NCBI GenBank assembly: GCA_009694165.1 | Contig: SHVP01000055.1 | Span: forward strand, 1-16,488 | DNA: 16,488 nt | DNA from: Alphaproteobacteria bacterium | GTDB lineage: Bacteria; Pseudomonadota; Alphaproteobacteria; SHVP01 | Direction of reading: 5' to 3' | Shown: positions 1-7,558 of the stretch, in pieces | Numbering within the stretch: position 1 is the stretch's first letter | Layout: the number at the start of each line of letters is the position of its first letter | Notes under the pieces: model-generated | The model's input: only the letters and a program-made list of their open reading frames with translations | Told to the model about the DNA's origin: nothing | The model's database searches: none | Translations under genes and position numbers: made by a program

Positions 1-113
1 TCTAACGCAAACAAGAATCTCCCTCACGCCGAGGCGCGAGCCCCAGAGGGGCGAGCCACGAGGCGCGGAGGACCATCCGCCGCCTGCAGTCTGTGAGTGC
101 CTGACACGGCGGC
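1..113. other. Non-coding stretch at the window edge with short direct repeats
   Basis: No credible gene is visible here. The 9-base word CGAGGCGCG occurs at 30-38 and again at 59-67, and GCGAGCC occurs at 37-43 and 51-57, so the stretch is a small patch of imperfect direct repeats with a weak GCCCC/GGGGC pairing between them. It lies just downstream of the minus-strand SBP gene that ends at 114. It could hold that gene's terminator, but no clear stem followed by a T-run is seen. Confidence 0.35.
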
Positions 114-1664
114 TCAGTTCGTCTTGGTGATCTCGTGGTAGTTCAACACGCGGAAGGTGAGCTTGGCGTTCTGGACCTTGGACGAGCGGCCGAGCACGTC
201 GACGATCTCGACCAGGAAGATGCCGGGTGCGTTTTCATGGATCATCTTCATTCCGTCCTGCAGGATCTTCCGCCGCTTCTCGACGTCGAACTCGGCATTG
301 GCGGCATCGATCAGCTTGATCTCGTCGTCGTTGCAATAGAACGAAACGCCGGCCCGCCGGCACGACCACGTCGCCTGCCAGCGGTTGATCGCATCCGGAA
401 TCAGGTCAACCGAAAAGTCTTGCTGGAACGCCATAACCTTGTCGCCCCAGCCCTTGCCGAACTCCTCCTTCGGCACCGGGTTGAACAGCACCTTGAGATA
501 CTCGGCGAAGGTCAGCGGCTTCAGGTTGGTCTTGACGCCGATTTTCCCGAGGTCTTGCGCCGCCGCCTGGTAGATGTCGGCGTCGGCCGGGAAGTTGCCG
601 GGCAGCACGATCACGTCCATCTCGAAGCCGTTGGCGTAGCCCGCTTCGGCCAATAACTTTTTGGCGCGGTCGGGATCGTAGGGGTAGGGCTTCACGTCGG
701 GGTTGTAGCCGAAGGTTAGCGGCGAGGCTGCCTGCGACGCGGGCTTGGCCTTGCCGAGCAGCAACCCGTTGACGATGGCTTCCTTGTTGATCGCGTAGTT
801 CACGGCCTGGCGTACGCGCTTGTCCTTGAACGGCGTGTCGCGGTAGGTGCCCAACAGCGCCCACGCCAGCACGTAGGGGCCGGCGATAATGTCGGCCTTG
901 TGGCCGGCGGCTTCGATGGTCTTCGCCGCATCGACTGACACTGCCGGCGCGATGTCGATCTGCCCTGACACCAGGGCTTGCACGCGGGCGGTGATTTCCG
1001 GCAGCGCGAGAATCTCCAGCGACTTCATCTTGGGCGCACGCCACGAGCCCTCGAAGGCCGCGAGGCGCACCGATTCCGGCCGCCAGGCGTCGACTTTGAA
1101 CGGGCCGGTCCCGATCGGCGCGTTGGCGAAGCTTTCGACGCCCATATCCTTCCACGCCTTCGGCGCCACGACATGCATGCGCAGGATGTTGGTGGCAAAC
1201 GCCGGATTGGGCGTCGCTGTCTTGAATTCGACCGTGAGATCGTCGATCGCCCGCGCCGAGGTGTACGCGCGCGACAGATCGCGGCCGTTGACCGAGGCCT
1301 TGCCTTCGTCGGTGAGGTAGTACTCGGCCATTTGCACGAAGGCCGCTGCGGTCAACGGTTCGCCGTTCTGGAACTTGACGTTCGGCCGCAGCGTGAACCG
1401 CCAGGTGTTAGTGTCGACGTTGCGCCAGCTTTCAGCGAGATCGGGAATGATGTCGCCCGTCGCCGATGCCTTGGTGAGCGCATCGAAGATCGCGGCGTAG
1501 GTGTAGGACGTGATGGCCCCGGCGTGGCCCGACGGATTGCCACGCGAGGGCGGCAAGGTCGCGACTCCGATTTTGAGTACGTCGGCTTGAGCCAGCGCCG
1601 GCGTAACAAAACCGGTGCTTGAAAGAATGGCGACTCCCGCCGCCGCGGTCCAACGACCGATCAT
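114..1664 (-). CDS. ABC transporter solute-binding protein, family 5 (peptide/nickel/opine type), copy 1
   Basis: A 516-residue periplasmic receptor of the SBP_bac_5 (DppA/OppA-like) family, which captures a solute and hands it to an ABC importer. An N-terminal Sec signal peptide is visible (hydrophobic residues 7-20, likely cleavage after the ALA at 23-25). Family hallmarks follow: WRFTLRPNVKFQNGEP in the first lobe, then TFGYNPDVKPYPYDPDRAKKLL and LAEAGY in the second. Cys435 and Cys444 lie close together and may form a disulfide. The C-terminus carries LNYHE. The ATG at 1664 is preferred because GGGAG sits 6 bases upstream; an ATG at 1670 touches that motif directly and would add two residues. 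No permease or ATPase gene is nearby. The substrate cannot be read from sequence; dipeptides, opines, glutathione or sugars are all possible. It is a paralogue of the SBPs at 1742-3337 and 8494-10011. Confidence 0.95.
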   Translation of the reverse strand: MIGRWTAAAGVAILSSTGFVTPALAQADVLKIGVATLPPSRGNPSGHAGAITSYTYAAIFDALTKASATGDIIPDLAESWRNVDTNTWRFTLRPNVKFQNGEPLTAAAFVQMAEYYLTDEGKASVNGRDLSRAYTSARAIDDLTVEFKTATPNPAFATNILRMHVVAPKAWKDMGVESFANAPIGTGPFKVDAWRPESVRLAAFEGSWRAPKMKSLEILALPEITARVQALVSGQIDIAPAVSVDAAKTIEAAGHKADIIAGPYVLAWALLGTYRDTPFKDKRVRQAVNYAINKEAIVNGLLLGKAKPASQAASPLTFGYNPDVKPYPYDPDRAKKLLAEAGYANGFEMDVIVLPGNFPADADIYQAAAQDLGKIGVKTNLKPLTFAEYLKVLFNPVPKEEFGKGWGDKVMAFQQDFSVDLIPDAINRWQATWSCRRAGVSFYCNDDEIKLIDAANAEFDVEKRRKILQDGMKMIHENAPGIFLVEIVDVLGRSSKVQNAKLTFRVLNYHEITKTN

Positions 1665-1670
1665 GGACAT

Positions 1671-1675
1671 CTCCC
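1671..1675 (-). promoter_or_regulatory. Shine-Dalgarno site that decides the start of SBP copy 1
   Basis: The minus strand reads GGGAG here. It directly touches the ATG at 1670 (zero spacing) but lies 6 bases from the in-frame ATG at 1664. Normal ribosome spacing therefore supports the second ATG. Confidence 0.55.
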
Positions 1676-1707
1676 GTTTATTGGTTGCTGCTTGCCCGCC
1701 GTCCGTT

Positions 1708-1734
1708 GGGCGCCGGCGGCTTTCGCCGGCGCCC
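1708..1734 (-). terminator. GC-rich hairpin after SBP copy 2, possible terminator
   Basis: A perfect 11-bp stem (GGGCGCCGGCG paired with CGCCGGCGCCC) encloses a 5-base loop. It begins 7 bases past the stop codon of the minus-strand SBP at 1742-3337 and precedes the next SBP. No clear U-run follows, so it may be an attenuating or mRNA-stabilising structure instead of a strong intrinsic terminator. It would let the two SBP genes be expressed at different levels. Confidence 0.5.
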
Positions 1735-1741
1735 CTCCCCG

Positions 1742-3337
1742 TCAGCCGACGACGTCGATCTCGTGGTAATTGTAGCGCAGGAAGTAGTTCTTGAAGCCCT
1801 TGACCCGCTTGCCGAGGCCCGTCAATTCGGGCGGCTCGACGAACAACAGCGTCGAGCCATTGTCGTGGTTGAGCTGCATCAGACGATGCAGTATCGCCTT
1901 GCGCTTGTTGGAATCGAACTCTTTGTCGGCCGCGTCCAGCAAGTCAGCCTCGTCACGATTGCAGTAGAAGATCGAGACTTCCGGCCGCTTGCGGCAGGAC
2001 ACGTACTTGCTGAGCGAGGAGGTGGCGTCCATCTCCGGCGCCACCTGGTGGCCGTTGCCGAAGACGCTGACGCCTTCGTTAAGCCAGGTACCACCGCCGA
2101 AATGCTTGAGGAACTCGGCGATAGTGATGCCGGTGAGTTCCGCCTTGATGCCGACTTTGCCGAGGTCGCCGATCGCCTTCTCGTATATCAGACGGCTGAT
2201 CGGGTCGGTGACCAGGGCCCACAGTTTGACGTTGAAGCCGGCGGCCTGGCCTGCCTCCGCCAAAAGCTTCTTGGCCCCCTCGGGGTCGTAGGGATAGAGG
2301 GGAACGTTGGGGTTGTAGCCGAACGTGCCGTGAGTGGCGGCCTGGTTAGCCTCGTAGCCCTCGCCGTTCAGGATCTCCTTGATCATCGCCTTGCGGTCGA
2401 CGGCCATGATCGCCGCCATCCGCACGCGACGGTCAGCCCACGGCGTCGTCGCGCCCTTGCCGTCGACCTGGCCGGCCGACACGAAGGTAATGCCGCGGAC
2501 GCCGCGCCCGGGCGCCGCGTCGACCGTGCCGCCGGCGGCGCGGATGCGGGCGAAGTCGTCAGGGCCGACGGCGACGTCGACGTCGATCTGGCCCGACAAC
2601 AGCGACGAGATGCGCGCGGCGCTCTCGGCCAGCTCGGTGATCACCAGACGGTCGACCTTGGGATTGCCGGCGTAATGCTTGTCGAACTTGCGGAAGGTGA
2701 CGTTCTGCGGCGACCAGTTGTCGACCGCGAACGCGCCCGTGCCGACCGGCTGGTTAGTCATGGCGTTGATGCCGCCCTCAGCGAAATGTTGCGGCTCGGG
2801 GATGTCGAAGTTGGACAACAGCGTCGGCAGGATCGCCTGCGGCGTACGAGTCTTGAACTCGATCGTCGTCGCGTCGATTGCCTTGACCGACTCGATGGTT
2901 GCTGCCTGGACCGCCTGGCCGCGCACGTACTTCTTGCCGTCCTCGGTTGCGAGGTAGGCAAACATGTCGACGATGGCGCGCTGATCGAACGGCCGCCCAT
3001 TGTGGAATGTGACGTTGGGGCGCAGGGTAAAGCGCCAGGTGGTGGGATCGACGTTCTGCCACCGCGCGGCTAGTCCCGGCACGGGCGTCCCGGTCTGGTC
3101 GACCTCGACCAGACTGTTGTAGATCGCGCTCCACACGATGATGTGGGGCGTGCCCGAGCCCTGGTGGGCATTGCCTTTGGCCTTGGTGACCTCGCCGACG
3201 CCAATCGTCAGGGTCTTTTGTTGCGCGTCCGCGCCCGGGGCGGCGAACGACAAAGCGAGGGCGCTCGCCCCCAACAACGCGGCCCGCGTCCACCAACCAC
3301 GCGTGTTCCTACGCGCCTTCCCGTCCCGGCGAATCAT
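1742..3337 (-). CDS. ABC transporter solute-binding protein, family 5 (peptide/nickel/opine type), copy 2
   Basis: A 531-residue SBP_bac_5 family receptor, expected in the periplasm. The N-terminus is unusually basic (six Arg/Lys in the first 13 residues) before the hydrophobic stretch at about 19-34, with likely cleavage after ADA at 36-38. Family motifs seen: WRFTLRPNVTFHNGRPF, FGYNPNVPLYPYDPEGAKKLL and LAEAGQ. Cys448 and Cys459 form a close pair matching those in the other two copies, and NYHE lies at the C-terminus. The ATG at 3337 has a good ribosome site (GGGGAGG, about 5 bases upstream). A promoter-like sequence lies about 125 bases upstream. It is transcribed towards copy 1, with a hairpin between them. 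The transported solute is unknown and no membrane or ATPase partner is in the window. Confidence 0.95.
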   Translation of the reverse strand: MIRRDGKARRNTRGWWTRAALLGASALALSFAAPGADAQQKTLTIGVGEVTKAKGNAHQGSGTPHIIVWSAIYNSLVEVDQTGTPVPGLAARWQNVDPTTWRFTLRPNVTFHNGRPFDQRAIVDMFAYLATEDGKKYVRGQAVQAATIESVKAIDATTIEFKTRTPQAILPTLLSNFDIPEPQHFAEGGINAMTNQPVGTGAFAVDNWSPQNVTFRKFDKHYAGNPKVDRLVITELAESAARISSLLSGQIDVDVAVGPDDFARIRAAGGTVDAAPGRGVRGITFVSAGQVDGKGATTPWADRRVRMAAIMAVDRKAMIKEILNGEGYEANQAATHGTFGYNPNVPLYPYDPEGAKKLLAEAGQAAGFNVKLWALVTDPISRLIYEKAIGDLGKVGIKAELTGITIAEFLKHFGGGTWLNEGVSVFGNGHQVAPEMDATSSLSKYVSCRKRPEVSIFYCNRDEADLLDAADKEFDSNKRKAILHRLMQLNHDNGSTLLFVEPPELTGLGKRVKGFKNYFLRYNYHEIDVVG

Positions 3338-3463
3338 ATCGTCCTCCCCTGTGTGGCTCGCGTGGCGAACCGTCTGGCCCTCTCCGCGGGGCCGGAAAAA
3401 AGCCTAGGGAGTGGCGCGCAGGGGGTCAAGAAACGCCGTGGTGAATTGCCACTTCGTTAAGAT

Positions 3464-3493
3464 TTTCTAAGGCAATGGGATAGACAGTGCCAA
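3464..3493 (-). promoter_or_regulatory. Candidate sigma-70-type promoter for SBP copy 2
   Basis: On the minus strand, TTGGCA (3493-3488) resembles a -35 box and TAGAAA (3469-3464) a -10 box (four of six matches), separated by 18 bases. Transcription would start near 3457, leaving a leader of about 120 bases before the ATG at 3337. The same AT-richer patch carries a 6-base inverted repeat, ATTGCC at 3445-3450 and GGCAAT at 3471-3476, which could bind a regulator. The rest of the 262-base gap (3338-3599) shows nothing recognisable. Confidence 0.35.
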
Positions 3494-3599
3494 AAATCGG
3501 CGGTCAGTTCGCCCGATCGCGGCCTACCCGGGGCCCAATAGTTGGCCGCGGCCGCTGCCGCCGCGACCGCCCCCGCTCCGGGGTGGACCGCCCGCTCAT

Positions 3600-4301
3600 T
3601 TACCCCGGCGGATCAAACTCGGTCAGTTCATAGGACTGGCCGACAAAGGCGGCGGTGACCAAGACTGGCATCAGATCATCGCCGTGGGCGAACAGTTCGA
3701 TCGGGGGCGTGTCGCGGCGCACCAGATTGACGTGGCTGCAGCGGAAGGTCCCGGCCGGAACGCGGACGTCGGTCTCGCCCATATATTGCAAGTTTACTTC
3801 GCCCGGCACACCGGTGGCGCCGGCGCTCGCCGCCAGCAGCGGGCCCGAGTTGCCGAGCGGCAGGATCGAACTCGTCAATCGGCCGCCGACGATATGGGCG
3901 ACACCCCCTTTGTCGGGGTCGCGGGCGCCGATCTGCCAGACATCGCCGACCACCGAATGCGACACGAAAGCTGGCGTGCGGCCCGTGGTCGGCCAGCGCT
4001 GTGCTATTCGTCCTTCACCAGCGGTGACGGCCTCGCATTCGGCGAAGTGTTCGGTGAAACGAAACCAGGCGCTGCCGAGGAACGCGTCCCTCAAGGTCAG
4101 CCGCACGAACACGTCGACCGGCCGCCATGCCGTGTCGACTGAATGAGTTACGTCGCGCAGCAACTCGATGTCGTCGAACTCGCAGAGCGCGCGGTGGGTG
4201 CGCGCGCCGTCGCTGTGGTGGGTGATGGTGAAGCGCTCGCGGCCGATCTCGCTCGCCCCGGCCCGGTAGCTGATCCGACCGCGGGTCATCCGGTGCCGCA
4301 T
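3600..4301 (-). CDS. Uncharacterised beta-rich protein, DUF6134/DUF3108-like
   Basis: A 233-residue protein with no signal peptide and no membrane segment. The sequence alternates polar and hydrophobic residues in a pattern that suggests mostly beta strands. The motif VPAGTFRCSHV near residues 181-191 resembles the 'V-P-A-G-T-F-x-C' strand of DUF3108/DUF6134-type lipid-binding-like barrels; that link is from memory and needs a profile search. The ATG at 4301 was chosen because it lies 2 bases after the stop codon of the upstream sulfurtransferase. An earlier in-frame ATG at 4349 would overlap that gene by 46 bases. The tight spacing argues for translational coupling and a shared operon, but no function can be assigned. 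It is probably cytoplasmic unless exported by a non-classical route. Confidence 0.8.
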   Translation of the reverse strand: MRHRMTRGRISYRAGASEIGRERFTITHHSDGARTHRALCEFDDIELLRDVTHSVDTAWRPVDVFVRLTLRDAFLGSAWFRFTEHFAECEAVTAGEGRIAQRWPTTGRTPAFVSHSVVGDVWQIGARDPDKGGVAHIVGGRLTSSILPLGNSGPLLAASAGATGVPGEVNLQYMGETDVRVPAGTFRCSHVNLVRRDTPPIELFAHGDDLMPVLVTAAFVGQSYELTEFDPPG

Positions 4302-4303
4302 GG

Positions 4304-5152
4304 CTAGGTCTCGATCGGGGCGTCGAAACGGCCCCCCCATTCGGTCCACGAGCCGTTGTAGACGGCGGCCGTTTTGTTGCCAGCGAGGTAGAGGCCGAGG
4401 GCGAGCGCGCAGGCGGCGATACCCGAACCGCAGGTCGTAGCCACCGGACGGCCGAGGTCGATGCCGGCCGTCGTCAACACGCGGCGGAGGTCGCCGGCGG
4501 CGAGAAACGTCTTCGTCGCCGGATCGACCAGCGCCGCGCTCTGCAGCACGCGGCTGCCGGGGATGTGACCGGCGCGCGGCGCTTGGTCTTCCGGTTCGCG
4601 CGCGTGGAACCGGCCGGGGCTGCGCCCATCGAGCATCTGCTCGGCGTGGGTTCGGACATTAGCCAGCATGTCCTCGAAGTTGCGGCATAATTCGCGGCGA
4701 TAGCGGGCGCGAAACGTGCCGGTTCGACGTGGCTTCGTCTCTCCGGTCGCGATTGGTCGGCCTTCCTGTCTCCACTTCGGCAGCGCTCCATCGAGCACGG
4801 CGACGCGGTCATGCCCCATGGCACGGAACATCCACCACACCCTGGGCGCCGTCATCAGGCCGCCACCGTCGCAGGCAATCACCTGGTCGCCGGCATCGAC
4901 GCCGAGGGCGCGCACCTTGTACTCGAAGATCGCGGGCGGCGGCAGCATGTGGGGAAAAGAACTATCGGGGTCGGCGATATCGTCGACGTCGAACCGTTGC
5001 GCACCGGGAATGTGCCCGGCGGCGAACTCGGCGGCGGGATCGCGCCCGTATTTGGTGAGGAACCACGAGCCGTCGAAGATCTTGAGGGTCGGGTCGTCAA
5101 GACGCGCGGCTAGCCAGGCCGTGCTCACCACCGCGGTGGGGTCCTCGTCCAT
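4304..5152 (-). CDS. sseA: 3-mercaptopyruvate sulfurtransferase (two-domain rhodanese family)
   Basis: A 282-residue tandem-rhodanese enzyme, the usual SseA length. It moves sulfur from 3-mercaptopyruvate to thiol or cyanide acceptors in the cytoplasm, yielding pyruvate. The N-terminal inactive domain spans roughly residues 7-135 (GHIPGAQRFDVDDIADPDS at 47-65, then PHMLP). The catalytic domain runs from about 165 to 280, with Cys241 in TTCGSGIAA. CGSG is the mercaptopyruvate-type loop; thiosulfate sulfurtransferases usually have CRxG. GHIPGS and NGSWTEWG are further family signatures. The ATG at 5152 gives the normal N-terminus, while an upstream in-frame start at 5236 would add a basic tail running into the hairpin at 5202-5229. 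The downstream gene starts 2 bases after the TAG. Confidence 0.92.
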   Translation of the reverse strand: MDEDPTAVVSTAWLAARLDDPTLKIFDGSWFLTKYGRDPAAEFAAGHIPGAQRFDVDDIADPDSSFPHMLPPPAIFEYKVRALGVDAGDQVIACDGGGLMTAPRVWWMFRAMGHDRVAVLDGALPKWRQEGRPIATGETKPRRTGTFRARYRRELCRNFEDMLANVRTHAEQMLDGRSPGRFHAREPEDQAPRAGHIPGSRVLQSAALVDPATKTFLAAGDLRRVLTTAGIDLGRPVATTCGSGIAACALALGLYLAGNKTAAVYNGSWTEWGGRFDAPIET

Positions 5153-5201
5153 CCGTCCATCATAGGACAGGGCGGGGCCGATCCACCGTGGCGAATCGGA
5201 G

Positions 5202-5229
5202 AGGCACCTTCCCCGTCGGGAAGGTGCCT
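5202..5229. terminator. Perfect 12-bp hairpin between the RTX remnant and the sulfurtransferase
   Basis: AGGCACCTTCCC (5202-5213) pairs perfectly with GGGAAGGTGCCT (5218-5229) around the 4-base loop CGTC. It lies 38 bases past the final stop of the minus-strand RTX remnant and about 50 bases upstream of the sulfurtransferase start. It could be an old minus-strand terminator of the RTX gene or a copy of a dispersed palindromic repeat. No strong T-run flanks either side. Confidence 0.5.
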
Positions 5230-5266
5230 TCCTCACCGTACCGCTTGAGGGTCTGCTGCGGCCGGG

Positions 5267-5737
5267 TTAGATCAACACGACGTCGAACGGAACCAGGCTG
5301 TTGAGCTGCACGTTCTGCAAGATCAGCGCGTCGACGCCGCCATTTCAGGCGATCACGGTGTCCCTGCCGTGCTAAAAGGCATGGCCGAGAAAGTCGTTGT
5401 AGTCGGCGAATACCTGGTCGAAAAGCAGACGATCGCCTTCGCCGGTGGCCGCACCATGGAAATCCTCGACGACGTCAACGCCGCGGCTTGCGGCGAACAG
5501 GTCGGAGTCGGCGTTACCGCGCAGGCGATCGTCGCCGCCGCCACCGTTGAGGTAGTCGCTGCCGCTGCCACCGGACAGGATGTCGTTGCCGGCTTCGCCG
5601 AAGAGCTGGTCGTTGCCGGCCGCTCCCGCCATAAAATCGTTGCCATCGCCGCCGAACAGGTCGTCGTTGCCATCGCCGCCTTCAAACTGGTTGTTGCCGG
5701 AAGGCGCCGGCCCGTTCCGGCGGCTAGGGGCGCCGGG
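5267..5737 (-). pseudogene. Decayed 3' end of an RTX (hemolysin-type calcium-binding repeat) gene
   Basis: The frame starting right after the GST stop encodes about seven glycine/aspartate nonapeptides (GGDGNDDLF, GGDGNDFMA, GAAGNDQLF, GEAGNDILS, GGSGSDYLN and two more). These bind Ca2+ in secreted type I RTX proteins. A typical post-repeat segment follows (DVVEDF, GDRLLFDQV). The frame is broken by TAG at 5372-5374 and TGA at 5345-5347, yet it continues recognisably (GRDTVIA, then GGVDALILQNVQLNSL) to a TAA at 5267-5269. It has no start codon of its own and no N-terminal half, so it is a truncated, inactivated remnant. The only ATG that could make a product (5632) would give an 86-residue fragment. 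Both internal stops could arise by single transitions (CAG to TAG, TGG to TGA). Sequencing error is the main alternative explanation for the stops. Confidence 0.82.
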
Positions 5738-6433
5738 CTAGGACGCGCGGGCGGCGCGATTCTCGGTCGGTGGCGGCTGGTTGAGCGCGCCCATCGCCGC
5801 ATGGGCGGCGTTCATGTCCATGGACGGACGCTTAATCACCTCGTCGTACCAGGCTTCCAGGCGCGGATGGCCGACGCGCCAGTCGAAGGCTTCGTCGCCG
5901 GCGACGAGCGCGACCTTGTTCACCGGACATTGCAGCCCGAGATAGCTCAAGCCGCCGGCGAAGCAGACATGGCCAATGTGGAAGGCGCCGACCTCGAACT
6001 GCGCCGCATCCCGCTCCATGTGATCGAGCGATGTCCTGATCTTGCGCCGCTCGCGCGCCATGTACTCGCGGTCCCACTTGTCCTTGTCCTTCCAACTAAG
6101 GACGCGCAGCAGCGTGGTTGCGTCGAACAGGCCGTCGCCCAGCATCATCTGGCGCTTGACCCGCCAACGGCTGGCATCGGTCGGAAACAATGACGGGCCG
6201 GACGTGCGCAGCGAGTCGAGGTACTCGCAGATCACCAGACCACCATAGAGCGGTTCGCCGCCGTCGAGGACGAAGGCCGGCACCTTGCAGAGCGGGTTGT
6301 ACTCGCAGATCTCGCCTTCGGGGGCGAAGGGCACCTGGCGGATGAAACCGAGACGGTCAAGGACACCCGCCTCGGCGGCAACCACCAGTACTTTGTGGAT
6401 GTAGTGGGGATAGGGAGTGAAAACGAGTTTCAT
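5738..6433 (-). CDS. Glutathione S-transferase-like protein with an atypical glutathione site
   Basis: A 231-residue soluble protein with the GST layout: an N-terminal thioredoxin-like domain (about residues 1-80) and a helical C-terminal domain (about 95-210). NPLCKVPAF at 46-54 contains the cis-proline motif (VP, Pro52), and YGGLVICEYLD at 63-73 is the strand-helix that normally carries the Glu/Asp-Ser pair gripping the glutamyl part of glutathione. Here that pair is Gly-Gly. The N-terminal TPYPHYIHKV also lacks the usual Ser or Cys just before the first helix. It may therefore bind a different thiol, or glutathione weakly. ATG 6433 has GGAGGT 4 bases upstream. The gene diverges from the phosphotransferase at 6484. 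Its TAG stop leads directly, in frame, into the RTX remnant. The substrate is unknown. Confidence 0.88.
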   Translation of the reverse strand: MKLVFTPYPHYIHKVLVVAAEAGVLDRLGFIRQVPFAPEGEICEYNPLCKVPAFVLDGGEPLYGGLVICEYLDSLRTSGPSLFPTDASRWRVKRQMMLGDGLFDATTLLRVLSWKDKDKWDREYMARERRKIRTSLDHMERDAAQFEVGAFHIGHVCFAGGLSYLGLQCPVNKVALVAGDEAFDWRVGHPRLEAWYDEVIKRPSMDMNAAHAAMGALNQPPPTENRAARAS

Positions 6434-6483
6434 GGGTACCTCCGGAGGCGACGCGATTGCCTTAACGCGGCCGAAATCTTAGC

Positions 6484-7530
6484 GTGCCACGATGCGGCGG
6501 CCGATGCGAAAGTCCGAGCGCGGCCGCGGCGGGAGGCCCATTAACGTATTTTCCGATCGCCCATTCGACGGTGGACGCGACCGCGCTTGGGCGCGAACTC
6601 GATCGCCGCTACCGTCTACCCGGCGAAGCCGCCTGCCGACTCGAGGTGCGCGCCATCAACGATCTCTACTACGTTCGTTATGGCGGCCGGCGCCTGGCCT
6701 GCCGCGTTTGGCGCGCCGCGCGCCAGACCGACTGGCCGATCGGGTGCGAGCTCGAATTCGTCCGCCTGCTCGCCTGGTACGGTGTCGCGGTGGCGCTGCC
6801 GGTCGCCGCCGCCGACGGCTCGCTCCTCTTCACTGTGGCGGCGCCCGAAGGCGACCGGGCGGTTGCGCTGTTCGAATGGATCGACGGCCGCCGGGCGTCG
6901 TTCGCGACCGACCCGGCCGTCTTTACCCGCGTCGGCGAAGAGTTGGCGCACCTGCACGACGTCGCCCCGCGGCTGACAGAGGCGCCGCGCGTGCGCGACG
7001 ATGCTGGGTCGATCCGGCGCACGCTGCCTGCGCTCGTCGCCGCCGTGGCCGGCCGCGGCGACGACACCGATTTCTTCCGTACCGCCGCCGATCGCCTCCT
7101 GCCGGTGCTCGATCGCGTCTCCCGTTCGGGTGGGCAACCCATTCACGGCGACTGCCATTTCGACAACGCGTTTGTCGATGATGCCGGGCGGACGACGCTG
7201 ATGGATTTCGATGCTGCCGGTGTCGACAGTCCGCTTAAGGACCTGGCAGCATTTTTCTGGCGGTGCGACTACGCGGGAGCGCCGTCGTCGGTCAACGAGG
7301 CGTTTCTCGCCGGCTACGAGCGACGGCGCCCGCTGCGCCCGGAGGCACGGCAATTGCTGCCGGCCCTTGTGGCGGCGCGCGGGTTGTTCATTGTGACGGC
7401 CGTGGCCGCGCGGCGGGCGCGCTTCGGCCCCACCGGGGTCGGTTACCGCCATGACGTCGAGCGACACCGCGCCACGCTCGCGCGTCACCTGTCGTTGGCC
7501 GACATGGAGCGGTTGGTCGGGCTCGGCTGA
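6484..7530 (+). CDS. APH/choline-kinase-fold phosphotransferase (aminoglycoside phosphotransferase family)
   Basis: A protein of up to 348 residues that resembles small-molecule kinases and the stress kinase SrkA/YihE. The catalytic loop HGDCHFDNAF lies at 221-230 and the metal-binding DFD at 241-243. A nucleotide-fold N-lobe (about 30-135) ends in LFEWIDGRR, the hinge region. The N-lobe residue that is often Lys lies in CRVWR (73-77) and seems to be Arg, as in some relatives. The start is uncertain: GTG at 6484 gives a poorly conserved Ala/Gly-rich lead, homology seems to begin near YFPIAHSTVD (22-31), and the best ribosome-like site (GGGAGG, about 6535) has only non-standard codons after it. 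The substrate cannot be told from sequence. It diverges from the GST gene across a 50-base gap and converges on the small membrane protein. Confidence 0.85.
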   Translation: MPRCGGRCESPSAAAAGGPLTYFPIAHSTVDATALGRELDRRYRLPGEAACRLEVRAINDLYYVRYGGRRLACRVWRAARQTDWPIGCELEFVRLLAWYGVAVALPVAAADGSLLFTVAAPEGDRAVALFEWIDGRRASFATDPAVFTRVGEELAHLHDVAPRLTEAPRVRDDAGSIRRTLPALVAAVAGRGDDTDFFRTAADRLLPVLDRVSRSGGQPIHGDCHFDNAFVDDAGRTTLMDFDAAGVDSPLKDLAAFFWRCDYAGAPSSVNEAFLAGYERRRPLRPEARQLLPALVAARGLFIVTAVAARRARFGPTGVGYRHDVERHRATLARHLSLADMERLVGLG

Positions 7531-7558
7531 CCGCGCCCGGCGGGCCGTTAACGCGGTG

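Noticed and set aside
1..113. CRISPR array or REP cluster at the left edge
   Set aside because: The direct repeats are only 7-9 bases long with two copies each, too short and too few for either.
1619..3073. Long plus-strand open frame antisense to SBP copy 2
   Set aside because: It mirrors the SBP gene, whose motifs and signal peptide are clear. The antisense translation is Arg/Val/Asp-rich with no recognisable domain, as expected in GC-rich DNA.
5372..5632. A live 86-residue calcium-binding protein starting at ATG 5632
   Set aside because: The start falls inside the repeat run with no ribosome site, and recognisable RTX coding sequence continues past its stop, so truncation and decay explain it better.
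5369..6193. Plus-strand open frame of 274 residues across the RTX remnant and GST
   Set aside because: It is the reverse complement of RTX repeats and the GST gene. The Val/Ala-rich repeats are mirror images of the nonapeptides.
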